This document shows, piece after piece, positions 15,235-23,230 of a stretch of DNA of 59,604 nt. A program made the translations under genes and the position numbers. Origin of the DNA: CAYRGS01 sp964423875 (GTDB taxonomy: Bacteria; UBA8248; JACPRG01; G963555815); contig CAYRGS010000008.1 of the NCBI GenBank assembly GCA_964423875.1, forward strand, positions 1-59,604, given 5' to 3'. Numbering within the stretch: the first letter of the stretch is position 1; each line of letters opens with the position of its first letter. The notes below the pieces were generated by a model. The model did no database searches, had not been told where the DNA came from, and worked only from the letters and a program-made list of their open reading frames with translations.

Positions 15235-17274
15235 TCAGCGCTCTCGCGAACCTTCACCGAACAGCCGGCCGGCGGCCTCGGCCAAGCCTTCCACCTCGTC
15301 CACGACGGGCCAAGGAGGGAGCCCTTCCAGGAAAATCCGGCCGTAGGGCCGCGTGTGAAGCCTGGAGTCTAGGACGGCGAGGAGCCCCCGATCCTCCCGG
15401 CTCCGAATCAGACGCCCCAGCCCCTGTTTCAACGCGAGGACGGCCCGGGGAACCTGGTAGGTCAGGAAGGCGTTCTCCCCATCGGCGGCGATGGCCTCCG
15501 AGCGGGCCTCGACCAGCGGGTCTCCCGGACTGGGGAAGGGGAGTTTATCGATAATGACGCAGCTCAGGGCGTCCCCCTGAACGTCCACGCCTTGCCAGAA
15601 GCTGGCCGTCGCGAAGAGCACCGAGGTCCGATTCCACCGGAACTCGTCCAGAAGGCGGGCCCGGGGGGCCTCACCCTGGATCAGCACCCGGTGCGGAATC
15701 CGGTCCTTCAGCCGCCCGTGAACCGTTCTTAAATTCCGGTAGCTGGTGAAAAGCACGAAGGCCCGGCCCTCGCAAAGCTCCAGGAGCAATTCGATGTGGG
15801 GGCAGATGGCGTCGATCCATTCCCGGGTGTTGGGCCGGGCAGAAATCCGGGGAACAAACAGGGCCGCCTGGCGTGCGTGATCGAAGGGGGAGGGCAGGAG
15901 AATCTCGCCCGCTCCGTCCAGCCCGAGACGCTCCCGGATGAAGCGAAACGAGTCCCCGGAGCTCAGGGTGGCCGAGGTCAGGACCACCCCCTGTACGCGG
16001 TCGAATAACTCCTCCCGCAACACCCCACTCACGTCGATGGGCGACGCCGTCACGGCCACGCCCCGCCCCCGGGTCTGAACCCAGGAGATGTACGCGCTGT
16101 CTTCCATCCTGAGGATGAATTCGATCTCGCCCGCGATCTCCTGGGCGCGCCGAGAGACGGTCTTCAGGCCTTCGCTCCGGGCGCTGTCCACCGCGCGCGC
16201 GAGCGCCTTCAGTCCGGCCGTCAAAGCGTTCGCGGCCTCCGACAGGACCCGCGTCACATCCTCCGGGCGGAGGCGGCGGCGCTCGCCGGACTCTTCCCGG
16301 GCCCGCCTTTCTTCCGTTCTCCCCTTCCTTCCGCCGGGACGGCCTTTTCCGGCCTCCCGAAAGAGCGGTCCCGTCCCCGGCAGGGCGAAGAAAAATGCGT
16401 CGGCGGATTTCGTCACCCCGGCCAGGGCGCTCGTGACGTCGTCTTCCCCTTTCCCGGCCGCCTCCCGCAGGGTGTCGCGCGCGAGGTCTTCGATGCGGCC
16501 CCGGCTGACGGTGGTCCCGAAGTAGTCCGTGGCGACGTCCTCCAGGCTGTGCGCCTCGTCGAAAATGACGGCAGCGTAAGTGGGCAGAATGCCGCCCGAA
16601 AAGCCGTCGCCGCCGTGCAGCCGGAGGTTGAGGTCCGAGAAAAATAGGTGGTGGTTGACGACGACCACGTCCGACGCGACCGCCCGTTGCCGGGCCCGCT
16701 GGATGAACGGCTCCCCGAACTCGGCGCAAAGGCCCGGATTGCACGCCTCGGCGGAGCAGCAGAGGTCCCGCCAGACGGCGTAGTCCTCGGGCACGCCCTC
16801 CGCTTCCGCGATGTCCCCGGTCGTCGTCTTCTCGGCCCAGTCCCGGACCTTGTCAAAAAGCGCGGTGTCCTCGCGGGAGCGGAGCGTCGGCTCCTCGAGG
16901 AATTCCCGGTAGCGCCGGGGACAGAGGTAGTTGTGCCGTCCCTTGAGGACGCAGACCCGGAAAGTGTGGCCGAGGGCCTTCTCGAGAATCCGGAGGTCTT
17001 TGTGGAGGATCTGGTCCTGAAGGTTTAGGGTCCCGGTGGAGATGACAACGCGGCGGCCCAACAGGACGGCGGGTCCGAGATAGGCCAGCGTCTTGCCCGT
17101 TCCGGTCCCCGCTTCGACCAGGAGCTTTCCGCCTTCTTGAAGGACGTCGGCCACCGCCGCGGCCATTTCGACCTGGGAGGGGCGGTGCTCGTACTCCGGC
17201 AAGGACTTGGCGAGGCGGCCCCTGGGTCCGAACAACTCCTCGGCCAGGCGCTCGCCGTGGGTGGGTTCAGTCAT
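15235..17274 (-). CDS. DinG-family ATP-dependent DNA helicase (XPD-like)
   Basis: 679 aa superfamily 2 helicase. Walker A GTGTGKT near 56-62, motif Ia STGTLNLQDQ, an Fe-S cluster domain with Cys in NYLCPRRY and the LCCSAEAC...GLC group (about 119-185), DEAH near 232, and the C-terminal SATLSSGDSF and GLGRLIRS (motif VI) segments. DinG proteins unwind 5'-3', including R-loops and G-quadruplexes. The exonuclease domain found in Gram-positive DinG is absent. Single gene, convergent with the merR side. Confidence 0.88.
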   Translation of the reverse strand: MTEPTHGERLAEELFGPRGRLAKSLPEYEHRPSQVEMAAAVADVLQEGGKLLVEAGTGTGKTLAYLGPAVLLGRRVVISTGTLNLQDQILHKDLRILEKALGHTFRVCVLKGRHNYLCPRRYREFLEEPTLRSREDTALFDKVRDWAEKTTTGDIAEAEGVPEDYAVWRDLCCSAEACNPGLCAEFGEPFIQRARQRAVASDVVVVNHHLFFSDLNLRLHGGDGFSGGILPTYAAVIFDEAHSLEDVATDYFGTTVSRGRIEDLARDTLREAAGKGEDDVTSALAGVTKSADAFFFALPGTGPLFREAGKGRPGGRKGRTEERRAREESGERRRLRPEDVTRVLSEAANALTAGLKALARAVDSARSEGLKTVSRRAQEIAGEIEFILRMEDSAYISWVQTRGRGVAVTASPIDVSGVLREELFDRVQGVVLTSATLSSGDSFRFIRERLGLDGAGEILLPSPFDHARQAALFVPRISARPNTREWIDAICPHIELLLELCEGRAFVLFTSYRNLRTVHGRLKDRIPHRVLIQGEAPRARLLDEFRWNRTSVLFATASFWQGVDVQGDALSCVIIDKLPFPSPGDPLVEARSEAIAADGENAFLTYQVPRAVLALKQGLGRLIRSREDRGLLAVLDSRLHTRPYGRIFLEGLPPWPVVDEVEGLAEAAGRLFGEGSRER

Positions 17275-17574
17275 CGCCCCGAGGTCGTGAGGCGGACGGG
17301 CTTTCTTCCGGCCTGGTCTCCCGCTTCAGGAAGAAGGCCGTGGGCGCGTTTCGCCGCGTTGCTCCCTCGCGTTTCTCCGCCGTCGCGGGACGGGAATCGA
17401 AACCGCCGAAATTGGGAGTAACGCCGTTTGCTCACGGATTCCCCATGCTCCGCCGAACTGAATCCTTGCCCGGCCGGCTTGTTGATGACCGCCTTTGAAA
17501 CGGCCGCCGACCGAGCCGCCCAAGGCCGACTTGAGGCTAAACCCTTAAGGATCTGTTAACGAGTGCCACCGCAT
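17275..17574. other. Intergenic between purH and dinG
   Basis: 300 bases, no convincing gene, promoter or terminator seen. The dinG start is at its left edge and the purH stop at its right. Confidence 0.5.
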
Positions 17575-19212
17575 CTAATGCCGGAAATGCCGCATCCCGG
17601 TCAGGACCATGGCGACGCCCGCCTCGTCGGCGGCCGCAATCACCTCCTGGTCCCGCTTCGATCCCCCCGGCTGAACAACGGCCTTCACCCCCACCTCGGC
17701 CGCGGCGTCCACGCCGTCGCGGAAGGGGAAGAAGGCGTCCGAAGCCAGGACCGACCCCGGAAGCGCCTCGCCGCGACCCGCCTCGCGCGCCTTCCACACC
17801 GCAAGCTTGACCGAATCCACCCGGCTCATCTGCCCCGCTCCGACGCCGAGGGTCACCATCCCGCCTTCCAGGCCCACCGGGCCCGCGATCAAGATGGCGT
17901 TGGATTTGACGTGCTTCACTACCCGCCAGGCGAACGCCAGCAATTCGAACTCCAGAACCGTGGGCTTGCGCTTGGTCGGGATCTCGCAGGACTCCGGGTT
18001 GAACCGGAACCGGTCCGCCTGTTGGACGAGCACCCCGCCGGGGACGGACCGGACGTCGAGTTCCGGCTTTCCCGCCGCCCCAGAGGCCAACGCGGGCCAT
18101 CTCAGGACGCGCAGGTCCTTTTTCTTTTTCAGTGTTTCCAGGGCCTCGTCCTCAAAATCCGGCGCGGCGAGGACTTCCAGGAATCGGCCGGCGAGGATTT
18201 CCGCCGCCTCCCCATCGAGGGGCCGGTTCAAGACGACGATGCCCCCGAAGGCGGACATCCTGTCCGCGTCGAAGGCCGCCGCGAGCGTTTCGGCCGGGCG
18301 CCCCCCTTCTCTCTCTCTCCCCCCCCCCCCCCCCCCCCCCCCGGCGGCGACGCCGCACGGGTTGCTGTGCTTGACGACCACCGCGGCGGTCTCGGTGAAC
18401 TCCAGGGCCATCGCCGCGGCCGCGCCCAGGTCCAGAAGGTTGTTGTACGAAAGCTCCTTGCCCTGGATCTTCTCCGCGTCAAGAACCGAGAGACCGGCCG
18501 GCAAGGCCGAACGGTAGAGGGCGGCCCGCTGGTGAGGGTTCTCGCCGTACCGCAGGTCCAGGACCCGCTCGAGACCAAGGGGCAAAAACGGGGGGAGGTC
18601 GGCCGGGGCGTCCCCTTTCGACTCCCGGACTTGCCCGACGGATTGAAGGTGTTGGCTGATGGCCCCGTCGTACCCGGTCGTGTGGAGGAAGGCCTTGACC
18701 GCCAGCCGGCGGCGGACGTCCTCGGGCACCTCCTCCATCAGGTCGAGGTATTTCAGGATCTCCGGATAGTCGCCGGGGTCGGACAGGACGACGACCCGCT
18801 GGAAGTTCTTGGCCGCCGCCCGCAGGAGGGAGACGCCGCCGATGTCGATGTTCTCCAGGGCGTCCTCAAGCTTCACGTCCGGCGCGGCGACGGTCTCCCG
18901 AAAGGGGTACAGGTTCACGGCCACCAGGTCGATGGCCGGCACGTCCGATCCGGGCGCTTCCGGCTCGGCCGACCGCCGGTGGAGGATGCCGCCGAAGATT
19001 CGCGGGTGGAGGGTCTTGACCCTTCCGCCGAGGATCTCCTCCTGGCCGGTGTATTCGGAAACGGACGTGACCCGGACGCCGGTTTCTTTCAGGAGCCGGG
19101 CGGTCCCGCCGGTCGAGAGGATCTCGACGTCCCGGGTGGACAGGGCCTCCGCCAACTCACGGACGCCGGATTTGTCGTAGACGCTGATGAGGGCGCGGCG
19201 AATGGCAGGCAT
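17575..19212 (-). CDS. purH: Bifunctional AICAR formyltransferase/IMP cyclohydrolase PurH
   Basis: 545 aa, last two steps of IMP synthesis. MGS-like cyclohydrolase domain 1-150 (RRALISVYDKSGV, ILSTGGTARLL, GGRVKTLHPRIFGGIL) and AICARFT domain (LRYGENPHQRAALY, KHSNPCGVA, SAFGGIVVLNRP, GQMSRVDSV, SDAFFPFRDGVDAAAE). Odd feature: between NPCGVA and SAFGG the usual roughly 18-residue loop is about 30 residues and contains eight Gly plus RERE, encoded by a 24-nt C run (plus strand) next to a CT repeat. This is either a microsatellite expansion tolerated in a surface loop or an assembly artefact. Confidence 0.95.
   Translation of the reverse strand: MPAIRRALISVYDKSGVRELAEALSTRDVEILSTGGTARLLKETGVRVTSVSEYTGQEEILGGRVKTLHPRIFGGILHRRSAEPEAPGSDVPAIDLVAVNLYPFRETVAAPDVKLEDALENIDIGGVSLLRAAAKNFQRVVVLSDPGDYPEILKYLDLMEEVPEDVRRRLAVKAFLHTTGYDGAISQHLQSVGQVRESKGDAPADLPPFLPLGLERVLDLRYGENPHQRAALYRSALPAGLSVLDAEKIQGKELSYNNLLDLGAAAAMALEFTETAAVVVKHSNPCGVAAGGGGGGGGREREGGRPAETLAAAFDADRMSAFGGIVVLNRPLDGEAAEILAGRFLEVLAAPDFEDEALETLKKKKDLRVLRWPALASGAAGKPELDVRSVPGGVLVQQADRFRFNPESCEIPTKRKPTVLEFELLAFAWRVVKHVKSNAILIAGPVGLEGGMVTLGVGAGQMSRVDSVKLAVWKAREAGRGEALPGSVLASDAFFPFRDGVDAAAEVGVKAVVQPGGSKRDQEVIAAADEAGVAMVLTGMRHFRH
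18319..18342. repeat. 24-nt poly-C homopolymer inside purH
   Basis: An uninterrupted run of 24 C on the plus strand, preceded by alternating CT (18309-18318). It encodes eight consecutive Gly on the minus strand and keeps purH in frame because 24 is divisible by three. Confidence 0.9.
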
Positions 19213-19336
19213 TTCGGCTCTCTAAGGTGTATGGCTTCCGAGAGACGGGGCTCGGCGGGACGGCGCCAGGAAGGGGGTCATCCGACCCTAAGGCCCGGCC
19301 TGCCGGAAATCCCGGGTCCGCGTCTTTAACGCCGCT

Positions 19337-20122
19337 TCACTTCCCTTTGAACTCGGGCGGTCGCTTCTCCAGGAACGCCCGGACGCCTTCCTTGAAATCC
19401 TCGCTCCGGAATCCCCGGATGCGGAGGTCGTGGATGGCCCGCTCCGCTTCTTCCGAAGCGCCTCCCAGAGAGGTCTGGACGGCGCGCTTGGCCCCCCGGA
19501 CGGTCAGGGGGGCGTTGCGGGCGACTTCCTTCGCCAAGTCGTTCGTGAACTCCGCCAGCTCGGAAGCCGGAAGGACGTGATTCACCAGACCGACGCGCAG
19601 GGCCTCCCGCGCTTCCACCGGCCGGCCCGTCATGAGGAGCTCCTTGGCCGTCGCCACCCCGACCAGATGGACCAGCCGCCGGGTGCTGGGGAGGCTATAG
19701 ACGACCCCAAGTTTTCCGGCGGGAACGCCCATCCTGAGCGTATCGGCCGCTATCCGGAGGTCGCACGCGGTGGCGAGGCCGCAGCCTCCGCCCATAGCGA
19801 ACCCGTACACCATGGCGATCACCGGCTTGGACGCGGCCTCGACGCTGCTTAGGCCCCCCTCGTAGGCGGCGCTGTGATCCATCGCCCCTTCAGGGGTGGA
19901 CATGGTGGCCTCGAACTCGCTGATATCGGCCCCGGAGGCGAAGGCCTTCTCGCCCGCCCCGCGCACAACGATCACCCGGACCTCCGGGTCTTCATCCAGC
20001 ACCTTCATCCGGTCCGGCAGGTCCCGCCACATGGACAGGGAGATCGCGTTGCGGACGTCGGGGCGGTTGATGGTCAACGTCGCGACCGGTCCGTCGCGTG
20101 AAACCAGGAGGTCGTCACTCAT
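19337..20122 (-). CDS. Enoyl-CoA hydratase/isomerase-family protein
   Basis: 261-aa crotonase-fold enzyme. NRPDVRNAIS near 19, the first oxyanion-hole strand KAFASGADISEF near 60-70, the second MGGGCGLATACDLRIA near 110-125, and the C-terminal trimerisation region. The position of one catalytic Glu of true hydratases is GVVYSLPSTRRL here, so the reaction may differ from crotonyl-CoA hydration. It sits downstream of two MBL genes on the same strand (57-bp gap), so may act on the same CoA-linked catabolic route; that link is inference. Confidence 0.85.
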   Translation of the reverse strand: MSDDLLVSRDGPVATLTINRPDVRNAISLSMWRDLPDRMKVLDEDPEVRVIVVRGAGEKAFASGADISEFEATMSTPEGAMDHSAAYEGGLSSVEAASKPVIAMVYGFAMGGGCGLATACDLRIAADTLRMGVPAGKLGVVYSLPSTRRLVHLVGVATAKELLMTGRPVEAREALRVGLVNHVLPASELAEFTNDLAKEVARNAPLTVRGAKRAVQTSLGGASEEAERAIHDLRIRGFRSEDFKEGVRAFLEKRPPEFKGK

Positions 20123-20179
20123 CCGCTTGTCATTTCCTGAATCGGCGGTTCGGGCATGCGGAGATGAACGAAGCGCCGC

Positions 20180-21091
20180 TCATTCCTTGATCTGGTCGTA
20201 GAACACCCCCACGCTGAGCTTCTGCATCCGCGCGGCATGCTCGGCAAACCACTTCGGGACCTCGAAGCCAGCGGGGTATGCAGCTTCTTCCATGACTTCC
20301 TCCCGGCTCTTGCCCCNNNNNNNNNNGGCGATGGCGTCTCGCACCCGGAATCGGATACCCATCAAAATGTCCCGGACGTTCAAGGCGAAGCTCGCGTCGC
20401 AGACGGGGCCGTGTCCCGGGACGATCACATGGGGGTGGATCTCCTTGTAGATGCGGTTCAGCGTGTCGTGCCAGCCGTGGATGACCCCCTCGTGGCACAT
20501 CGGCGGCCACTGATTGACCACGTTGTCTCCGGAGAAAAGGACGTGCGCCTCCGGCAGCCAGACCATGGTGTGATGGCGGGTGTGGCCGTCGGCGCTCAGG
20601 AGCTCGATCCGGCGTCCGCCGACCCGGAGGGTGAACCGGTCGGTGAAGGTAAAGGACGGCTCCCGCATCGTGAAGCCGGAAAAATCCATTTCGCACTCGG
20701 CCCCGACCCGGGGGATGAATTCGCTCAGGTGATCCGGGTAGCGAGCGAACTCGTCTTTGAGGGACGCGTGGCAGATCATCTCGGCTTCGGAGAAAAACCC
20801 GTGCCCGCCGATGTGATCGGGGTGCCCATGGGTGGGGACGAAATACCGGGGCGTTCCCTGGGAGCGGACGAATGCTCCCCAATCCCGGGCTTCGGCCGGG
20901 GCAAAGGGCGCATCCACCAGAACCACGCCGTCGTCGGTGACGATGCATCCGACGTTGGCCAATTCATAATCGGTTTGGGTGAATACGCCGGGCGCCACTT
21001 CTTCGAGGGGCATCTGTGCTTCCTTATCCTGTAGAAGATTCCGGTAGGACCGAACCCGCCGGAGCGATTCGGCGATGACGGCCGGGCTCAT
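20180..21091 (-). CDS. MBL-fold metallohydrolase (contains 10-N gap)
   Basis: About 303 aa. Zinc motif THGHPDH near residue 93, further metal ligands in SADGHTRHH, FSGDNVVNQ and VPGHGP. The start at 21091 overlaps the stop of the upstream MBL gene (ATGA); MPLEEVAPGVF at 21013 is an alternative. Ten N (20317-20326) interrupt codons near residue 255, so the true length there is unknown although the frame is open on both sides. Paralogue of its neighbour: both share GDNVV-x-x-WPP. Likely a glyoxalase II- or quinoprotein-relay-like hydrolase; substrate unknown. Confidence 0.8.
   Translation of the reverse strand: MSPAVIAESLRRVRSYRNLLQDKEAQMPLEEVAPGVFTQTDYELANVGCIVTDDGVVLVDAPFAPAEARDWGAFVRSQGTPRYFVPTHGHPDHIGGHGFFSEAEMICHASLKDEFARYPDHLSEFIPRVGAECEMDFSGFTMREPSFTFTDRFTLRVGGRRIELLSADGHTRHHTMVWLPEAHVLFSGDNVVNQWPPMCHEGVIHGWHDTLNRIYKEIHPHVIVPGHGPVCDASFALNVRDILMGIRFRVRDAIAXXXXGKSREEVMEEAAYPAGFEVPKWFAEHAARMQKLSVGVFYDQIKE
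20317..20326. other. Assembly gap (10 N) inside MBL gene
   Basis: Ten N within the coding sequence between AIA and GKSREEV. The gap size is a placeholder. Confidence 0.95.
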
Positions 21092-21975
21092 TCACCCTTG
21101 TTGACGAGCGGTTTTCTCTTCTTCTTGGGCTTCTCTTCCTTGGGGGGCGGGTTCAGGACGTCGTAAATCCGCCCGATGCTCTTGCCTCCCAGAACCTGAT
21201 AAAAGTCGGGGGCTTTCTTCACAATGGGATCCCACTTGAGAACGTAGTTCTTCATCTCTTCCGCCTGCCCCTTCGTCTTCCCGTCGTCGACGGCCTTCTG
21301 GACCATCGCGACCAGATCCTGGATGTCTTTGCGTAAGACGGCCAACACTGACTTGTCGGAGACCTGGCCGTGACCGGGGCAGATCACGTTGATGTCCATC
21401 CCCTCGATGAAGTCCAGCGTATCGAGCCACGCGGCGGCCACGCCGGAGTGGAGAAGGGGCGGCCAGTCTTCCACAACGTTGTCGCCCGGAAGAAAAGCCC
21501 GGGCATCCTTCAGGTAGACCATCGCCTGGTTCTCGGTATGGCCGACCCGGTGGATGAGCTGAATCTCCCGGCCGCCGAGATACAGGGTCATTCGGTCGTT
21601 GAAGAGGATGTCCGGCTTGCGGAAATCGAACCCGTCCGCCCGGGCGACGCCGTCCGGGTCCATGGGCTTGACCCGCTCGAGCCATCCTTCGGGGGTCTCC
21701 CCCACCGTCTCGTGGAACCGCTCCAGCGTCCCCTCGTGGGCGACGAACCGGGCGTCCCGGAAGAACCAGTTTCCCATGATGTGGTCGGCGTGGTGCTCGG
21801 TGTTCACCTGGTACCGGATCGGCCCGATCTTTTCCACCTGGGCCCGCCAGTCGAGGGCGTCGGAGGGGTTCTGCGGGTTGTCCACCAGAACGAGCCCGTC
21901 GTCCGTTCTCACGCAGGAGACGTTGCACCCGTAATACTTGATTTCGGAAAAGACCCCGTCGGCGACCTCTTGCAT
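21088..21975 (-). CDS. MBL-fold metallohydrolase with EHHADH variant motif
   Basis: 295 aa. Start at 21975 from GGAGG 6 nt upstream. The metal motif reads NTEHHADH, so the first His of HxHxDH is Glu; later ligands HRVGHTENQ, LPGDNVVED and CPGHGQ are intact. The C-terminus is Lys/Pro-rich (PPPKEEKPKKKRKPLVNKGE). Tandem paralogue of the next gene, overlapping it by 4 nt, so the two may work as a pair. Substrate unknown. Confidence 0.82.
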   Translation of the reverse strand: MQEVADGVFSEIKYYGCNVSCVRTDDGLVLVDNPQNPSDALDWRAQVEKIGPIRYQVNTEHHADHIMGNWFFRDARFVAHEGTLERFHETVGETPEGWLERVKPMDPDGVARADGFDFRKPDILFNDRMTLYLGGREIQLIHRVGHTENQAMVYLKDARAFLPGDNVVEDWPPLLHSGVAAAWLDTLDFIEGMDINVICPGHGQVSDKSVLAVLRKDIQDLVAMVQKAVDDGKTKGQAEEMKNYVLKWDPIVKKAPDFYQVLGGKSIGRIYDVLNPPPKEEKPKKKRKPLVNKGE

Positions 21976-22219
21976 GTTGTTCCTCCCTATCGTCCGGGTC
22001 GGGCCGCAAGGTGGGTCCGCGCATTGGGCAGGCGCCAAGGAGAGCGATTCGTCAAGGATGCCCACGTCCGCTCACGGCTTCCGTCCCGCCGGAATTCTCC
22101 CAAACCCCTGGATTTTCTCACACGCCCATTCCGATGGAAAGGGGTCGCCGGCGGGTGTCGGGAGGGAGCGGCGCGCTGAAGGCCGGGGGACGAATGCGGG
22201 GTGATCCCTCCGGACGCCA

Positions 22220-22801
22220 TCATGGGAGCGGAAGACGCTCCAAGTAAACCAGGTCGGGGACGGGGGGCTTGTCGCTTTCCAGGAGGACCGCGGCCACCAG
22301 GACACACCGCCCACCGGCGCGCTCGATCAGCGCATGGGCGGCGATGAGGGTGCCTCCGGTGGAAACCACGTCATCCACCAAAAGGACATTCTTGCCGTGA
22401 ATCCGCTCCACGTCCGGCCCGTCCAGGACGAGATGCTGCTCGCCCGCGGTGGTGATGCTGGTGTACCGGACCGAGAGGGGGTTCTGCATGTATTCCTTGG
22501 AGCCCTTGCGCAGGACAACGTAGCGTTTGTGCCCCGCGCGCAAGGCCAGGGCCTGAAGCAGGGCGATGCTCTTGGCCTCGGTCCCGACGATGAGGTCGAA
22601 AGATCGCTCCCGTTTCCTGATCTCCCGGCCGATGGCCGCGTTCAGGAGATCCGCGCAGACCTCGTTGAGCTCGGTGTCCCCCAGCATGACGAACGAGGCG
22701 ATGCGCTTCCCCGACGGGAAGGTCACGATCGGCAGATCGCGGGAGATCTTTCCGCCAATGGTGAGGGGGTAAGTGTCATGGGTGCGGGGGGCGTGAGACA
22801 T
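22220..22801 (-). CDS. Phosphoribosyltransferase (adenine/orotate PRT-like)
   Basis: 193-aa type I phosphoribosyltransferase. PRPP loop VLLVDDVVSTGGTL near residue 132, with a flexible loop VLRKGSKEYMQNPLSV upstream. Such proteins salvage purines or act as purine-sensing regulators; the residues here do not decide between them. Monocistronic, divergent from the acetyl-CoA synthetase gene. Confidence 0.8.
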   Translation of the reverse strand: MSHAPRTHDTYPLTIGGKISRDLPIVTFPSGKRIASFVMLGDTELNEVCADLLNAAIGREIRKRERSFDLIVGTEAKSIALLQALALRAGHKRYVVLRKGSKEYMQNPLSVRYTSITTAGEQHLVLDGPDVERIHGKNVLLVDDVVSTGGTLIAAHALIERAGGRCVLVAAVLLESDKPPVPDLVYLERLPLP

Positions 22802-23230
22802 CTTCCAAGATCCCGTATGCGTTCGTCAGTTCTTCCCGCTATCGAGGGGCCCGGCCGCTTTGAGGTTTATCGATGCGGGTTCAGGGATTTCCTCTCCACC
22901 CACATCAATCAAACACGCGGCGCGGGGGCATAACCCTCGCAGAACCCTTCGCACAGATCACGGACTTCCTCGGTTTTTCCTTATCATTGCCATCATGCAG
23001 GGACATGTCCCCAAACGTCAAATGGTTCCGATGCGTTCAATCCATGCGTCTTTTCTCTCGGGCAGGGGTCGGCAAACCGCCGCCGGCCAAATTCAGGCGA
23101 CAGGAGGAAGCGTTTCGTAGTAGAATCCCGCTCGACCTTCAGCGCAGACGGAACACTCGATGCGGCGCCCCGGGTGGCGCGCCGTTCGGGAATTTGCGGA
23201 ATCGGCCCGGAAAGCCTTCAGGAGGATGGA
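22802..23230. other. Divergent intergenic region
   Basis: 429 bases between the phosphoribosyltransferase and acs. A perfect 12-bp palindrome GGGACATGTCCC lies at 23000-23011, and a TAGAAT box near 23121 could be the -10 of acs, although no -35 matches. No gene is seen. Confidence 0.5.

Noticed and set aside
17563..19329. 588-aa plus-strand open frame
   Set aside because: Antisense shadow of purH, including the poly-C tract read as Pro.
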